This document shows positions 38,915-49,803 of a DNA stretch of 64,000 nucleotides, piece after piece. The stretch's first letter is position 1; every line of letters starts with the position of its first letter. The notes beneath the pieces are model-generated. The model worked only from the letters and a program-made list of their open reading frames with translations, made no database searches and was not told where the DNA came from. Made by a program: the position numbers and the translations under genes. The DNA comes from Lysinibacillus sp. G4S2 (lineage in GTDB: Bacteria; Bacillota; Bacilli; Bacillales_A; Planococcaceae), in NCBI RefSeq assembly GCF_030348505.1, contig NZ_JAUCFJ010000002.1:1182001-1246000 (forward strand), given 5' to 3'.

Positions 38915-41325
38915 GTTTTTTGATTGCAGAGGTTATAGTGGATGTTTCAACTTACCATGTAGATCGTCCGTTTGATTATGAAGTACCTACAGAATGGGTA
39001 AATATTATCGAAATGGGCTGTCGTGTCAAAGTACCGTTTGGACCAAGAAATGTTTTAGGTTTTGTGGTTGGATTAAAAAATGAAACAGATGTACCAGCTG
39101 ATAAATTAAAATCTATTGCACAAATTTTAGATATAGAGCCTGTGTTAACTGAGGAAATGCTGTTAATGGCAAAGTGGCTAAAAAACGAAACGATTTGTTA
39201 TGAAATCGATGCCTTACAGGTTATGCTCCCATCAGCACTTCGAGCGAAGTATGAAAAAATCATTATGCTGCAAGAGGATAAAGACGCTTTGCCGGAAGAG
39301 GCTAAGGCTATTTTCGGTAAGCGACAACAGGTTAATTTCAAAGAATTCGAGCGTGCTGAATTACTTCCTTTATTAAAGCAGCTTATTACTGATAAAATTG
39401 TAAAAATTGAAAACGTTGTGAAGCAGCAAGGGAATGTGAAAGAAATTCGTATGGTCAAAATTTCAGATAATCAGCAAGATATCGACAAGGCGATGGTAGA
39501 TGCAGCGAGAGCAGCTAAACAGCGCCAGCTGATTGAATGGATGAGTGCACACCTTGGAGAAGTCCTGTTGCCACAGAAAATCTATGAAGAAACAGGTGCA
39601 TCTCCAGCAGTACTACAGTCAGTTATTGACAAAGGGGCCGCTCACTTTATACAGGAAGAGGTGTATCGTGATCCCTTTACGAAGGAGGTTTCCCGCACTC
39701 AATCTTTACAATTGACGGATGAGCAGCACGTTGCATTAAAGGATATTATTACATCAATAGAAGAACAGACTGCGAAAACTTTTTTACTACACGGCGTCAC
39801 GGGAAGTGGTAAAACGGAAGTTTATTTGCAAGCGATACAAAAGGTGTTAGATGAAGGCAAGGAAGCTATTATGCTAGTGCCTGAAATATCATTAACACCA
39901 CAAATGACAGAGCGTTTTCGCAGTCGTTTTGGTGAGATGGTTGCTGTTATGCATAGTGGCTTATCTGTCGGTGAAAAGTATGATGAATGGCGTAAAATTC
40001 AGCAAGGAAAGGTAAGCGTTGTTGTGGGAGCTCGTTCCGCTATTTTCGCACCTTTTACAAATATAGGTCTTATCATTTTAGATGAAGAGCATGAATCAAC
40101 ATATAAACAAGAAGATTCACCGCGTTATCATGCTAGAGATGTAGCAATTTGGCGTAGCGAATTTTATAAATGCCCAGTCATATTAGGTAGTGCAACGCCT
40201 GCACTTGAATCTTTTGCGCGAGCGAAGAAGGGCGTATATAGTTTGCTATCATTAAAGCAACGTGCTATGCATCAAGCGTTACCAACTGTTTTTATTGCGG
40301 ATATGCGTGAGGAACTTCAAAAAGGTAATCGTTCAATGTTTTCTGAGCAGCTTGTTGATGCTATACGTGTAAGGCTTGAGAAAAAAGAACAGATGGTGCT
40401 GTTTTTAAATCGTCGTGGCTATTCTTCTTTCGTGCTTTGTCGTGATTGTGGGACGGTTGTGCAATGTCCAAACTGCGACATCTCGTTAACGTATCATCGA
40501 ACGACAGAGAAATTAAAATGTCATTATTGTGGCTATGATGAGCGTGTTCCACAAATATGTCCACAATGCCAGAGTGAGCATATCCGCTATTTTGGTACAG
40601 GAACGCAAAAAGTCGAGGAAGAAATTTATAAGCTATTTCCTGAGGGAAGGGTTCTCCGGATGGATGTTGATACTACAAAGCATAAAGGTGCACATGAAGA
40701 AATTTTGCAGGCATTTGGGGAAGGGCAGGCAGATATTTTGCTAGGTACGCAAATGATTGCGAAAGGTCTTGATTTTCCTAATATTACGCTTGTTGGTGTA
40801 CTTAGTGCTGATACATCGCTGCATTTACCCGATTACCGTGCGGCTGAGCGTACATTTCAGTTATTAACGCAAGTTAGTGGTAGGGCTGGACGTCATGATA
40901 AACCTGGTGAGGTTATTATTCAATCGTATACGCCAGAGCATTATGCAATTGAATTGGCAAAAATACAAGATTACGAGCCATTTTACGAACGTGAAATGTT
41001 TTTACGCCGTCGCTCAAGCTATCCGCCGTATTATTTTGTAGCACTTGTTCAAATATCTCATGAAGATGTCATGATGGCGGCAGAGTATGCTGGACGTGCG
41101 GCAGATTGGCTAAGGGGAAACTTATCAAATCAGGTTGCTATTATCGGTCCAACAACGGCAAGTATTAGTCGTCTCCAAAATAGATATCGTTATCAATGTT
41201 TGATAAAATATAAAATTGAACCAAACCTAATTCCTGTATTACAGCGCCTTCTAGCGATGTATCGAGGGGAATGGATTAAACAAGGTATATTAATGACAGT
41301 AGATTTAGATCCGTCAACTATATAA
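38911..41325 (+). CDS. priA: Primosomal protein N' (PriA helicase)
   Basis: An 804-residue superfamily 2 helicase that restarts stalled replication forks by recognising fork DNA and loading the replicative helicase. The N-terminal 3'-DNA-end binding domain is followed by Walker A GVTGSGKTEVYL (near residue 295), the DEEH box, GSATPALES, the zinc-binding insertion with paired cysteines (CRDCG, CPNCD, CHYCG, CPQCQ) and QVSGRAGRH. The ATGA overlap with coaBC implies coupling. An inserted MITE-like element begins right after the stop codon. Confidence 0.95.
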   Translation: MSFLIAEVIVDVSTYHVDRPFDYEVPTEWVNIIEMGCRVKVPFGPRNVLGFVVGLKNETDVPADKLKSIAQILDIEPVLTEEMLLMAKWLKNETICYEIDALQVMLPSALRAKYEKIIMLQEDKDALPEEAKAIFGKRQQVNFKEFERAELLPLLKQLITDKIVKIENVVKQQGNVKEIRMVKISDNQQDIDKAMVDAARAAKQRQLIEWMSAHLGEVLLPQKIYEETGASPAVLQSVIDKGAAHFIQEEVYRDPFTKEVSRTQSLQLTDEQHVALKDIITSIEEQTAKTFLLHGVTGSGKTEVYLQAIQKVLDEGKEAIMLVPEISLTPQMTERFRSRFGEMVAVMHSGLSVGEKYDEWRKIQQGKVSVVVGARSAIFAPFTNIGLIILDEEHESTYKQEDSPRYHARDVAIWRSEFYKCPVILGSATPALESFARAKKGVYSLLSLKQRAMHQALPTVFIADMREELQKGNRSMFSEQLVDAIRVRLEKKEQMVLFLNRRGYSSFVLCRDCGTVVQCPNCDISLTYHRTTEKLKCHYCGYDERVPQICPQCQSEHIRYFGTGTQKVEEEIYKLFPEGRVLRMDVDTTKHKGAHEEILQAFGEGQADILLGTQMIAKGLDFPNITLVGVLSADTSLHLPDYRAAERTFQLLTQVSGRAGRHDKPGEVIIQSYTPEHYAIELAKIQDYEPFYEREMFLRRRSSYPPYYFVALVQISHEDVMMAAEYAGRAADWLRGNLSNQVAIIGPTTASISRLQNRYRYQCLIKYKIEPNLIPVLQRLLAMYRGEWIKQGILMTVDLDPSTI

Positions 41326-41328
41326 AAG

Positions 41329-41491
41329 GGTTCATCACCCGATTGGACATGACATTTTGTTAAAACGTATGCCATGCGAATAAGTTGATCTTCGTTCCTG
41401 CTGGGCGACTATCTGCGCGAAAGCAAAGCGACAGCGGCAAAGCCCTCAGCCGTAACGGAAATCAACCAACTCCGAGTTTTGGTGATGATCC
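41329..41491. mobile_element. MITE-like element with CATCACC/GGTGATG ends, copy 2
   Basis: About 163 bases from GGTTCATCACC to GGTGATGATCC, bracketed by TATAAAA on the left and TATAAAG on the right, a likely 6-bp target duplication. It contains GACATTTTGTTAAAACGTATG-type sequence, GTTGATCTTCGTTC and its inverted partner AACGGAAATCAACC. It sits between priA and def and carries no gene. Confidence 0.7.
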
Positions 41492-41563
41492 TATAAAGAG
41501 CTGATGTGGCGTTATAATTAGACAAGGTAATAAGCCTTAAATAGTAGAGAAGAGGAACATAAG

Positions 41564-42058
41564 ATGGCAATTAAAAAAGTTGTTGAACATCCAGCAAAGG
41601 TACTATCAACGCCGTGTGCGGAAGTAACAGAAATTAATGAAGAAATTATTACTTTATTAGATGATTTATATGACACAATGGTTGAATACGATGGCGTTGG
41701 TATTGCAGCACCTCAAATAAATGTAGGATTACGTGTGGCAATTGTCGAGCTTGGCGAAGAACGAGATGTTTTAGAAATGATTAATCCGACTGTTATTGTA
41801 ACGGATGGAGCAGAAGTAGATATTGAAGGTTGCTTAAGCTTTCCAGGACTATACGGTGAGGTTGAACGCCCTGAATATGTAAAAATTGAAGCATGTGACC
41901 GTGAAGGACGTGTATATGAGTTAGAAGCGGGAGGCTTTGATGCGCGAGCAATTTTACATGAAATCGATCATTTAGATGGCGTACTATTTAATTCAAAAAT
42001 TAAACGCATTGTAACCGAAGAAGAACTTGAAGCAATGTACGCTGAAGAGGAGGAATAA
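41564..42058 (+). CDS. def: Peptide deformylase
   Basis: A 164-residue metalloenzyme that removes the formyl group from nascent proteins. All three family motifs are present: GVGIAAPQ (about 45-52), EGCLSFP (about 88-94) and HEIDHLDG (about 130-137), which supply the Cys and two His metal ligands. GAGAAGAGG lies before the ATG. It pairs with the next gene (fmt), which adds the formyl group. Confidence 0.94.
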   Translation: MAIKKVVEHPAKVLSTPCAEVTEINEEIITLLDDLYDTMVEYDGVGIAAPQINVGLRVAIVELGEERDVLEMINPTVIVTDGAEVDIEGCLSFPGLYGEVERPEYVKIEACDREGRVYELEAGGFDARAILHEIDHLDGVLFNSKIKRIVTEEELEAMYAEEEE

Positions 42059-42059
42059 A

Positions 42060-43001
42060 ATGACTTCAATAATTTTTATGGGAACACCTGATTTCTCCGC
42101 GCCAATTTTGCGTATGCTACACCATGAAGGCTATGATATTAAAGCTGTAGTTACACAACCGGATCGTCCAGTTGGGCGTAAACGTGTACTAACACCGCCA
42201 CCTGTAAAGGCAGCGGCTATGGAATTAGGTTTACACGTTATTCAGCCTGAAAAACTACGTGGTTCTGAGGAATTACAGCAAATAATTAATTTACAGCCTG
42301 ACCTAATTGTAACAGCAGCTTTTGGACAAATTTTGCCGAAGGAATTGCTGGATGCACCACCGCTTGGTTGCATTAACGTCCATGCGTCACTTTTACCGAA
42401 GTATCGTGGTGGAGCACCTATTCACCAAGCAATTATTGATGGTGAAAAAGAGACTGGTGTAACGATCATGTATATGGAGCAAAAGCTAGATGCCGGTGAT
42501 ATCATATCTCAAAAGGCTATTCCAATTGAAGAGGAAGATCATACAGGTGGACTATTTGATAAGCTGAGTGTTGTAGGCTGCGAATTATTAAAAGAAACAC
42601 TTCCTTCTATTATAAATGGAACAAATAACCGTACAGTGCAGGATGAAGCACAAGTAACTTTTGCAAGCAATATTTCACGGGAACAAGAACGTATCGATTG
42701 GGCAAAGGATGCTATAACTTTATACAATCAAGTACGTGGTCTTCACCCATGGCCAGTTGCCTATACAACATTTGAAGATGGGAACTTTAAAATTTGGTGG
42801 GCGAAAGTTGGCAACGCAAAGCATGATACTATTCCTGGTACGGTCGTTGGGATTTCAAAGGATCATTTTGAAGTTGCAGCAGGAAATGGAACAACACTTG
42901 CCATGTATGATGTACAACCAGCTGGTAAAAAACGCATGACAGCAGAGGAATATTTGCGTGGTACAGGTTCTAAATTACAGATCGGGGACCAATTTAAATG
43001 A
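42060..43001 (+). CDS. fmt: Methionyl-tRNA formyltransferase
   Basis: Formylates initiator Met-tRNA with 10-formyl-tetrahydrofolate. The N-terminal domain has [10 protein letters not shown], the catalytic region [20 protein letters not shown] and [17 protein letters not shown]; the C-terminal OB-like domain binds tRNA. I place the start at the ATG at 42060 (313 residues), preceded by GAGGAGGA inside the end of def; the frame is open further upstream but that would overlap def by over 30 bases. Its stop overlaps the rsmB start. Confidence 0.94.
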   Translation: MTSIIFMGTPDFSAPILRMLHHEGYDIKAVVTQPDRPVGRKRVLTPPPVKAAAMELGLHVIQPEKLRGSEELQQIINLQPDLIVTAAFGQILPKELLDAPPLGCINVHASLLPKYRGGAPIHQAIIDGEKETGVTIMYMEQKLDAGDIISQKAIPIEEEDHTGGLFDKLSVVGCELLKETLPSIINGTNNRTVQDEAQVTFASNISREQERIDWAKDAITLYNQVRGLHPWPVAYTTFEDGNFKIWWAKVGNAKHDTIPGTVVGISKDHFEVAAGNGTTLAMYDVQPAGKKRMTAEEYLRGTGSKLQIGDQFK

Positions 43002-44359
43002 GTAAAAAAAGCGTAGTAATTTGGGATGGAAATGTGCGTAATGCTGCACTTTCTATTCTGTTAGCAGTGGATAAAAATCAAGCTTATAGTAATTTGCTTT
43101 TAAACGAAACGATCAAGCGACATAAAATCGAAGCGAAGGATCGTGCCCTTTTAACAGAAATCACGTACGGCACTCTACAGTATAAAATGACTCTTGACTA
43201 CTATTTAGAGCCGTTTATTCGTGGTTCAGTGGATCATTGGGTGCGCTGGCTTTTACGTTTATCTTTATATCAAATGCATTATTTAACGCGTATACCACCT
43301 CATGCAGCAGTGAATGAAGCTGTGGAAATTGCTAAGCGTCGAGGTCACCAAGGTATAGCTTCAATGGTCAACGGTATTTTACGCTCTATTTTACGTCAGG
43401 GTGTAGCTTCTACTGATGAAATTAAAGATCCGATTGAGCGTCTTGTCATTGAAACGAGTCATCCGGAGTGGTTAGTGCAGCGCTTTGTCGATAACTATGG
43501 AATTGAAGTAGCGAGTGCAATGTTACATGAAAATAATGTGCCTCCAGTGCAGACTGTACGCGTCAATACGACTAAAGTGAGCGTTGATCAAGCAATTGCT
43601 AGCATAGAAGCGGAAGGTTTAACAGCTAAACAAAGTGATATGATGCCGGAATGTTTACATGTCACAAATGGTCAGCCTGCTCGTACTAAGGCATTCCAAG
43701 AAGGGCTAATTACCATTCAAGATGAAAGCTCGATGATTCCAGCAAATGTATTGAATCCATCTCCTGGCATGCGTGTCTTAGATATGTGTGCAGCTCCAGG
43801 CGGAAAGACAACACATATAGCTGAGATTATGAAAAATGAAGGTTCGATTTTAGCGACCGACCTTCACCCTCATAAATTAGATTTAATCGACCATAATACG
43901 GATCGTCTAGGGATTGATATAGTAGAGACTGCTCCGATTGACGGACGTAAAGCACCTGATTTTCTACAATCAGAATCATTCGACGCAATTTTAGTCGATG
44001 CACCTTGTAGTGGTTTAGGTGTCATGCGCCGCAAGCCAGATATTAAATATACAAAACGTGAGGAAGATTTAGAAAACCTCCAAAAAATACAATTGGCGCT
44101 TCTAGATGCGGCAACAAAAGTATTGAAAATAGATGGCAAGCTTGTGTACAGTACATGTACAGTCGATATAAAGGAAAATGAAGGCACTGTAAAAGCCTTT
44201 TTAACAACGCATCCAGAAATGGAAGCAATACAACTAGAATCTTTACCAACAAAATTAGCGGAAAAGCAAGCAAATGGCATGCTTCAAGTCTTTCCACAAG
44301 ACTTTGGCAGTGACGGTTTCTTCGTTGCCGCCTTTCGTAAAAAAGGAGAATCCAACTAA
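42998..44359 (+). CDS. rsmB: 16S rRNA (cytosine-967-C5) methyltransferase RsmB
   Basis: A 453-residue enzyme with an N-terminal NusB-like RNA-binding domain (about residues 10-140) and a SAM-dependent methyltransferase domain. The SAM site is [15 protein letters not shown], and the two catalytic cysteines are in VDAPCSGLG and VYSTCTVD. It methylates a cytosine in 16S rRNA. It overlaps fmt by 4 bases and rlmN by 1 base. Confidence 0.93.
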   Translation: MSKKSVVIWDGNVRNAALSILLAVDKNQAYSNLLLNETIKRHKIEAKDRALLTEITYGTLQYKMTLDYYLEPFIRGSVDHWVRWLLRLSLYQMHYLTRIPPHAAVNEAVEIAKRRGHQGIASMVNGILRSILRQGVASTDEIKDPIERLVIETSHPEWLVQRFVDNYGIEVASAMLHENNVPPVQTVRVNTTKVSVDQAIASIEAEGLTAKQSDMMPECLHVTNGQPARTKAFQEGLITIQDESSMIPANVLNPSPGMRVLDMCAAPGGKTTHIAEIMKNEGSILATDLHPHKLDLIDHNTDRLGIDIVETAPIDGRKAPDFLQSESFDAILVDAPCSGLGVMRRKPDIKYTKREEDLENLQKIQLALLDAATKVLKIDGKLVYSTCTVDIKENEGTVKAFLTTHPEMEAIQLESLPTKLAEKQANGMLQVFPQDFGSDGFFVAAFRKKGESN

Positions 44360-45501
44360 TGGTGGATCATGAGAAATTTAATGAGCGTATTAACGATTTA
44401 GTCGAGGAAGCGGAAGACAAGCCTGTTCAACGCGCGAAAAAAGAAAAACCAAATTTAAAAGAATCGGTATATTCATTACAGCCGAATCAGTTAGAAGAAT
44501 GGTTAAAGGAAAATGGTGAAAAACCGTTCCGTGCAGCACAAATTTTTGATTGGCTTTATAATAAACGTGTAAAAACATTCGAAGAAATGTCTAACCTTTC
44601 AAAGGGATTACGTGAAAAGCTTGAAGCAAGTTTTGCATTGACGACATTGTCAACAATTATTAAACAGGAATCAAAAGATGGTACGATCAAGTTTTTATTC
44701 CAGTTACAGGATGGCTATTCAATTGAAACAGTTTTAATGCGTCATGAATATGGGAACTCTATTTGTGTGACGACACAAGTAGGCTGCCGCATTGGCTGTA
44801 CGTTCTGTGCATCAACTTTAGGTGGATTAAAGCGTCACTTATTAGCAGGGGAAATTGTGGAGCAAGTTGTCAAAGTTCAGCAAACTTTAGATGAAGTGGG
44901 CGAGCGTGTGTCACATATCGTTATTATGGGTATTGGCGAACCTTTCGATAATTATGATGCGATGATGAACTTCTTAAAGGTCATCAACCATGAAAAAGGA
45001 TTAAATATTGGTGCTCGTCACATCACTGTATCAACATCAGGGATTGTTCCGAAAATTTATCAATTTGCTGATGAACAGCTACAAATTAACTTTGCAGTAT
45101 CGCTACACGCACCAAACCAAGAGGCTCGTCAAAAATTAATGCCAATTGCACGTGCTTACAAGTTAGATGAATTAATGGAAGCCGTCCAATACTACACTAA
45201 AAAAACTGGCCGACGTGTTACTTTTGAGTATGGTTTAATGTCTGGCGAAAATGATTCAGTCGAAATTGCAGAAGAATTATCTGCATTAATAAAAGGAATT
45301 AAATGCCATGTGAACTTAATTCCTGTAAACTATGTACCAGAACGTGATTATGTTCGTACATCTCGTAGCCAAATTTTTGCCTTTGAAAAAACATTAAAGA
45401 AGAATGGTATTAACGTAACGATCCGCCGAGAGCAAGGTTCTGATATTGCAGCTGCGTGTGGTCAATTACGTGCGCAAGAGAGATCTGAAGAAACGAGGTG
45501 A
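44359..45501 (+). CDS. rlmN: Dual-specificity 23S rRNA / tRNA adenine-C2 methyltransferase RlmN
   Basis: A 380-residue radical-SAM enzyme. The iron-sulfur cluster cysteines are in CRIGCTFC (around residues 133-140), and the methyl-carrying C-terminal cysteine is in AAACGQL near residue 367. It methylates C2 of A2503 in 23S rRNA and of A37 in some tRNAs. The first 25 residues are unusually acidic compared with other members. It continues the translation-linked run def-fmt-rsmB-rlmN. Confidence 0.93.
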   Translation: MVDHEKFNERINDLVEEAEDKPVQRAKKEKPNLKESVYSLQPNQLEEWLKENGEKPFRAAQIFDWLYNKRVKTFEEMSNLSKGLREKLEASFALTTLSTIIKQESKDGTIKFLFQLQDGYSIETVLMRHEYGNSICVTTQVGCRIGCTFCASTLGGLKRHLLAGEIVEQVVKVQQTLDEVGERVSHIVIMGIGEPFDNYDAMMNFLKVINHEKGLNIGARHITVSTSGIVPKIYQFADEQLQINFAVSLHAPNQEARQKLMPIARAYKLDELMEAVQYYTKKTGRRVTFEYGLMSGENDSVEIAEELSALIKGIKCHVNLIPVNYVPERDYVRTSRSQIFAFEKTLKKNGINVTIRREQGSDIAAACGQLRAQERSEETR

Positions 45502-45504
45502 CCA

Positions 45505-46257
45505 GTGTTGAAATACACAGTCGAAAGTGATATTGGGTTAAAACGAGCAATTAATGAAGACCGTGCGGCATTTTTTAAGCGTCCAGACGGGCTTGCACTA
45601 GCACTTGTAGCGGACGGCATGGGAGGTCATAATGCTGGCGATGTAGCGAGTGATATGGCGATGAAACAGATAGAATCCGTTTTTTTACAGGCAGAGGCAC
45701 ATCATTTTGCATCAACAACATCAAAAAAAGAGTGGTTATTACAAGCAGTTAAGCAATTAAATAAAAATATATATGACTATTCTTTATCACATGAAGACTG
45801 TAAAGGAATGGGCACGACATTTATTGCAGTGTTAATTGAAGATAATCATTGCTTTATCTCACATGTTGGCGATAGTCGTGTGTATTATTTCTTTGATGAT
45901 GGTGCACAACAAATAACAAGAGATCACTCATATGTAAATGTTCTCGTTGAAAATGGTGAAATAAGTGAAGAGGAAGCGTTGACACATCCGAAGAAAAATT
46001 TCATCTTAAAAGCTGTTGGTACAGAAGAAACGATTGAACCTGACTTTTATGAGGTTGATTTAGCATCAGAATCGTATTTACTCATTTGCTCTGACGGTTT
46101 AAGTAATAAACTAACAGTGTATGAAATGGCATCAATTATTACGTATCCAGATTCGATAGAAGAAAAAGGACGGAAACTTGTGGAATTAGCAAATGCAAGC
46201 GGGGGGGAAGACAATATCTCCCTCGTGCTACTCACAAGGCAAGATGAGGAGGTGTAA
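45505..46257 (+). CDS. prpC: PP2C-type protein phosphatase PrpC
   Basis: A 250-residue Mn/Mg-dependent serine/threonine phosphatase. Metal-binding motifs ALVADGMGGHNAGDVAS, SHVGDSRVY, CSDGLSN and GGEDNISLV are in the expected order. It reverses phosphorylation by PrkC, encoded 2 bases downstream. Start is either GTG at 45505 or TTG at 45508; GAGGTG lies at 45495-45500, so both are possible. Confidence 0.93.
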   Translation: MLKYTVESDIGLKRAINEDRAAFFKRPDGLALALVADGMGGHNAGDVASDMAMKQIESVFLQAEAHHFASTTSKKEWLLQAVKQLNKNIYDYSLSHEDCKGMGTTFIAVLIEDNHCFISHVGDSRVYYFFDDGAQQITRDHSYVNVLVENGEISEEEALTHPKKNFILKAVGTEETIEPDFYEVDLASESYLLICSDGLSNKLTVYEMASIITYPDSIEEKGRKLVELANASGGEDNISLVLLTRQDEEV

Positions 46258-46259
46258 GT

Positions 46260-48236
46260 ATGTTTGTAGGTAAACGAATTAGTGACCGTTATAAAGTTAA
46301 AGAGCTCATTGGTGGCGGTGGTATGTCCAATGTTTATTTGGCGCACGACATGATATTAAACCGAGATGTAGCGATTAAAATATTACGCTATGATTTTACC
46401 AATGAGGATGAATTACATCGGCGTTTTCAACGTGAGGCACTTTCTGCTACAAGTCTTACACATCCAAATATTGTTAGTGTTTATGATGTAGGTGAGGATG
46501 GCGATCTGCATTATATTGTAATGGAGTATGTCAAAGGAAAAACATTAAAGCAGTACATACAGGAATTTGCACCAATTTCTCCTGCCAGAAGTGTGCATAT
46601 TATGAAACAGCTAACATCTGCAATTGCCGATGCTCATGAAAATCATATTATTCATCGTGACATTAAACCTCAAAATATTTTAATGGATGCTGATGGCAAT
46701 GTGAAAATAACTGATTTTGGCATCGCGATGACGCTTAGTGCAACGTCATTTACACAAACAAACTCTGTGCTTGGAACTGTGCATTATTTGTCACCAGAGC
46801 AGGCTCGTGGTGGTACAGCGACAAACAAATCTGATATTTATGCACTTGGGATTGTTTTATATGAATTATTAACAGGGGAATTGCCATTTTCAGGCGAGTC
46901 AGCTGTTTCTATCGCGCTTAAACATTTACAATCTGAAACACCGTCAGTTCGTGCCTTCGATGCTACAATTCCACAAAGCTTGGAAAACGTTGTGCTAAAA
47001 GCTACAGCAAAAGATGCTTCTCATCGTTATTCAACTGTAGAAGAAATGCAAGGTGATTTAGAGACAGTTTTATCGCCAAAACGTATTAATGAACCGAAGT
47101 TTGCCATACCGGTAGATAATGATGTGACAAAGGCTATTCCGATTATAAAAGAGCCAACTGTGCGTAAAGACGAAGATTTAACGAAGACAAGAGCAATCGA
47201 ACCAATCACTCAATCAAAGCCGAAACCCGAAGTGAAGAAGCCTGTTGAAAAGACAGCACCTGTAAAGAAAAAGAAAAAATGGCCAATATATGTAGCTGGG
47301 TTAGTAATAGTAGCCATTGCTACCCTCCTGTTCTTTATATTTGCAACAGGTGTATTTAGTCCGAAAAAGATATCTGTACCTGATGTAGCTAATTTAACTA
47401 TCGATGAAGCTACTAAGAAATTAGAGGCAGAAGGCTTTGTTATTGGAGAAAAGCTGGAGCGAAACTCAGAGGACATAGAAAAGGATAAAGTTATTGAAAC
47501 AGATCCTTCTCAGGGTACGGAGCGTGTAAAAGGTACGGAAGTAGACTTAGTCGTTAGTCTTGGGATAGAAAAGACGAAAGTGGAAGATTATAGAGGACAA
47601 CAAATTAGCCAAGTTCGATCAATGTTAAAGGGTAAATTTTTAGAGCCAGAAATTAGCTACGTACATTCTACAGAGCCAGAAGGAACAATTATTGAACAAG
47701 AGCCGCTGCCACCAGAAGAAGTAATCGCTAAAGATACATCGATGAAATTTAAGGTAAGCGCAGGTGTAAAAATGGTTACCGTAGATAATGTTGTGAATTA
47801 CACGAAGGCTCAAATGGATGAGTACGTAAGTAGAAAAGGCTTAAAATGGCGTGTTGCTCGTGAAGACTTTAATGATACAGTAGCTGCTGGAAGTGTTATT
47901 TCACAATTGACAAAAGCAGGAGCAGAAGTTGAAGCAGGCTCTACAATAGCTGTTGTTTTAAGTAAAGGACCCGCTGAAAAACCTGTTAAAACTTTGGTGA
48001 AGACGGTGGTAATTCCATATGAGCCAAAAGAGGAAGGTATGGAGCAAGCCATTCGTATTGAAATTCAAGATAAAAATCATACAATGTTAAAACCAGCTGA
48101 TGAATTTACAATTACGGCTGAAAAACCGTATAAAATACAGCTTGTCATAGAAGAGGGTCAAGAAGGGGCTTATAAAATTATTCGTGACTCGGAAATTATA
48201 GATGAAAAAACAATCAACTACGATGATATCAAATAA
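46260..48236 (+). CDS. prkC: Serine/threonine protein kinase PrkC with PASTA repeats
   Basis: A 658-residue membrane kinase. The kinase domain (about 10-270) has the glycine loop IGGGGMSNVYLA, the catalytic HRDIKPQNIL and DFGIA. An acidic and basic juxtamembrane region leads to one transmembrane segment (WPIYVAGLVIVAIATLLFFI, near residue 345). Outside are three PASTA domains (about 370-440, 440-505, 506-575) and a further C-terminal domain. PASTA domains bind muropeptides; PrkC triggers germination and stationary-phase responses in Bacillus. Partner of PrpC and upstream of rsgA, a known PrkC substrate. Confidence 0.94.
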   Translation: MFVGKRISDRYKVKELIGGGGMSNVYLAHDMILNRDVAIKILRYDFTNEDELHRRFQREALSATSLTHPNIVSVYDVGEDGDLHYIVMEYVKGKTLKQYIQEFAPISPARSVHIMKQLTSAIADAHENHIIHRDIKPQNILMDADGNVKITDFGIAMTLSATSFTQTNSVLGTVHYLSPEQARGGTATNKSDIYALGIVLYELLTGELPFSGESAVSIALKHLQSETPSVRAFDATIPQSLENVVLKATAKDASHRYSTVEEMQGDLETVLSPKRINEPKFAIPVDNDVTKAIPIIKEPTVRKDEDLTKTRAIEPITQSKPKPEVKKPVEKTAPVKKKKKWPIYVAGLVIVAIATLLFFIFATGVFSPKKISVPDVANLTIDEATKKLEAEGFVIGEKLERNSEDIEKDKVIETDPSQGTERVKGTEVDLVVSLGIEKTKVEDYRGQQISQVRSMLKGKFLEPEISYVHSTEPEGTIIEQEPLPPEEVIAKDTSMKFKVSAGVKMVTVDNVVNYTKAQMDEYVSRKGLKWRVAREDFNDTVAAGSVISQLTKAGAEVEAGSTIAVVLSKGPAEKPVKTLVKTVVIPYEPKEEGMEQAIRIEIQDKNHTMLKPADEFTITAEKPYKIQLVIEEGQEGAYKIIRDSEIIDEKTINYDDIK

Positions 48237-48247
48237 GGGGGAATTGG

Positions 48248-49132
48248 ATGGCGCAAGGCCAAATTCGTAAAGCACTAAGCGGTTATTATTATGTATATGA
48301 TGGACAACAGCTTATACAATGTCGAGGGCGTGGGGTATTTCGCAATCGCGGAGAATCCCCACTCGTTGGCGACATTGTAGAATACACACTGGAAATAGAG
48401 GGATCGGACGGCACTATTCAAAAAATTATTGATCGCCAAAATGAATTAGTACGCCCTCCGATTGCCAATATTGATCAAGGTATTCTAGTGTTTTCTGTAA
48501 AAGAACCTAATTTTAATACAATTTTACTGGATCGTTTCTTAGTTGTTTTAGAGTCATTTCATGTTCATCCAATTATTTGTTTAACAAAGATGGATTTGCT
48601 AGAGGATCATGAACGTGAGGAATTACAAAGCTATATAGAAGATTATGAAGACATGGGGTATACTGTGCTACAAACCTATAAGGGTGAGGAAGAATTAATT
48701 GCACGCTTGCAACCCATATTAAAAGGGAAAACATCTGTTTTAGCAGGACAATCTGGAGTGGGAAAATCCACATTACTTAATACATTAATTCCAGATTTAA
48801 ATTTAAAAACAGGCGTTATTTCACAAAGCTTAGGGCGCGGAAAACATACGACTCGCCACGTCGAATTAATCGAAGTATGCGATGGTTTATTAGCAGATAC
48901 ACCAGGATTTAGTTCATTTGATTTTGATGAAATAGAAAAAGAAGAGTTAGGTGCATGCTTCCCAGAAATGGCCCGAATTGCAGATGATTGTAAATTCAGA
49001 GGCTGTTTACACTTAAAGGAACCGAAATGTGCGGTAAAGGCAGCGGTAGAAGCTGGAGAACTTCGTGACTACCGCTATAAGCACTATGAACAATTTATGC
49101 AAGAAATTATGGATCGAAAGCCGAGGTATTAA
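48248..49132 (+). CDS. rsgA: Ribosome small-subunit-dependent GTPase RsgA (CpgA)
   Basis: A 294-residue circularly permuted GTPase that checks late 30S subunit assembly. An N-terminal OB fold is followed by the permuted GTPase motifs: G4 LTKMDL first, then the P-loop GQSGVGKSTL, G2/G3 region with RHVELIE and DTPGFSSF. The C-terminal zinc domain has C-x-F-R-G-C-x-H and a later cysteine (CKFRGCLHLKEPKC). AAGGGGG precedes the ATG. Overlaps rpe by 1 base. Confidence 0.94.
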   Translation: MAQGQIRKALSGYYYVYDGQQLIQCRGRGVFRNRGESPLVGDIVEYTLEIEGSDGTIQKIIDRQNELVRPPIANIDQGILVFSVKEPNFNTILLDRFLVVLESFHVHPIICLTKMDLLEDHEREELQSYIEDYEDMGYTVLQTYKGEEELIARLQPILKGKTSVLAGQSGVGKSTLLNTLIPDLNLKTGVISQSLGRGKHTTRHVELIEVCDGLLADTPGFSSFDFDEIEKEELGACFPEMARIADDCKFRGCLHLKEPKCAVKAAVEAGELRDYRYKHYEQFMQEIMDRKPRY

Positions 49133-49803
49133 TGATGATACAAATAGCACCATCAATTTTAGCAGCCAACTTTGCTAAATTAGGAGAAGAAGTAAAGGAA
49201 GTAGAAAAAGCGGGTGCACAGCTTATTCATATTGATGTTATGGATGGTCATTTTGTGCCGAATATTTCATTTGGATCGATCGTATTAGACGCCATTCGTC
49301 CTTTAACTGATTTACCATTGGATGTTCATTTAATGATTGAAAATCCTGATCAGTATATTGAACAATTTGCAAAAGCAGGGGCAGACTATATTACAGTGCA
49401 TGTAGAGGCTTGCCGCCATTTACACCGTACAATTCAATTAATTCGTTCGTACGGAGTCAAACCTGGTGTTGTATTAAATCCACATACACCAATAGAATCA
49501 ATTCAACATATTTTAGAGGATATTGATATGGTGTTGTTCATGACTGTGAATCCAGGCTTTGGTGGGCAAAAATTCATTCATTCTGTAATACCAAAAATTG
49601 AAGCATTAGCAGCAATTATTAAAGAACGTAATCTTGATATTGCTATAGAAATCGACGGTGGTATTAATGCCGAGACTATTATTCCATGTGCACAAGCAGG
49701 AGCCACAATTTTTGTAGCTGGTTCAGCTATTTATAGTAAAGAAGATCGTACAGCGGCACTTCAGGAAATTTTAGCTGCTGGTGAGGCAGCGATTAAAGGA
49801 TGA
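49132..49803 (+). CDS. rpe: Ribulose-phosphate 3-epimerase
   Basis: A TIM-barrel enzyme of the pentose phosphate pathway interconverting ribulose 5-phosphate and xylulose 5-phosphate. The metal-binding motif HIDVMDGHFVPNISFG is near residues 34-49, and VNPGFGGQ and the phosphate site EIDGGI/VAGSAIY follow. Two adjacent ATG codons (49132 and 49135) are possible starts; 49132 overlaps the rsgA stop. Confidence 0.95.
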   Translation: MMIQIAPSILAANFAKLGEEVKEVEKAGAQLIHIDVMDGHFVPNISFGSIVLDAIRPLTDLPLDVHLMIENPDQYIEQFAKAGADYITVHVEACRHLHRTIQLIRSYGVKPGVVLNPHTPIESIQHILEDIDMVLFMTVNPGFGGQKFIHSVIPKIEALAAIIKERNLDIAIEIDGGINAETIIPCAQAGATIFVAGSAIYSKEDRTAALQEILAAGEAAIKG

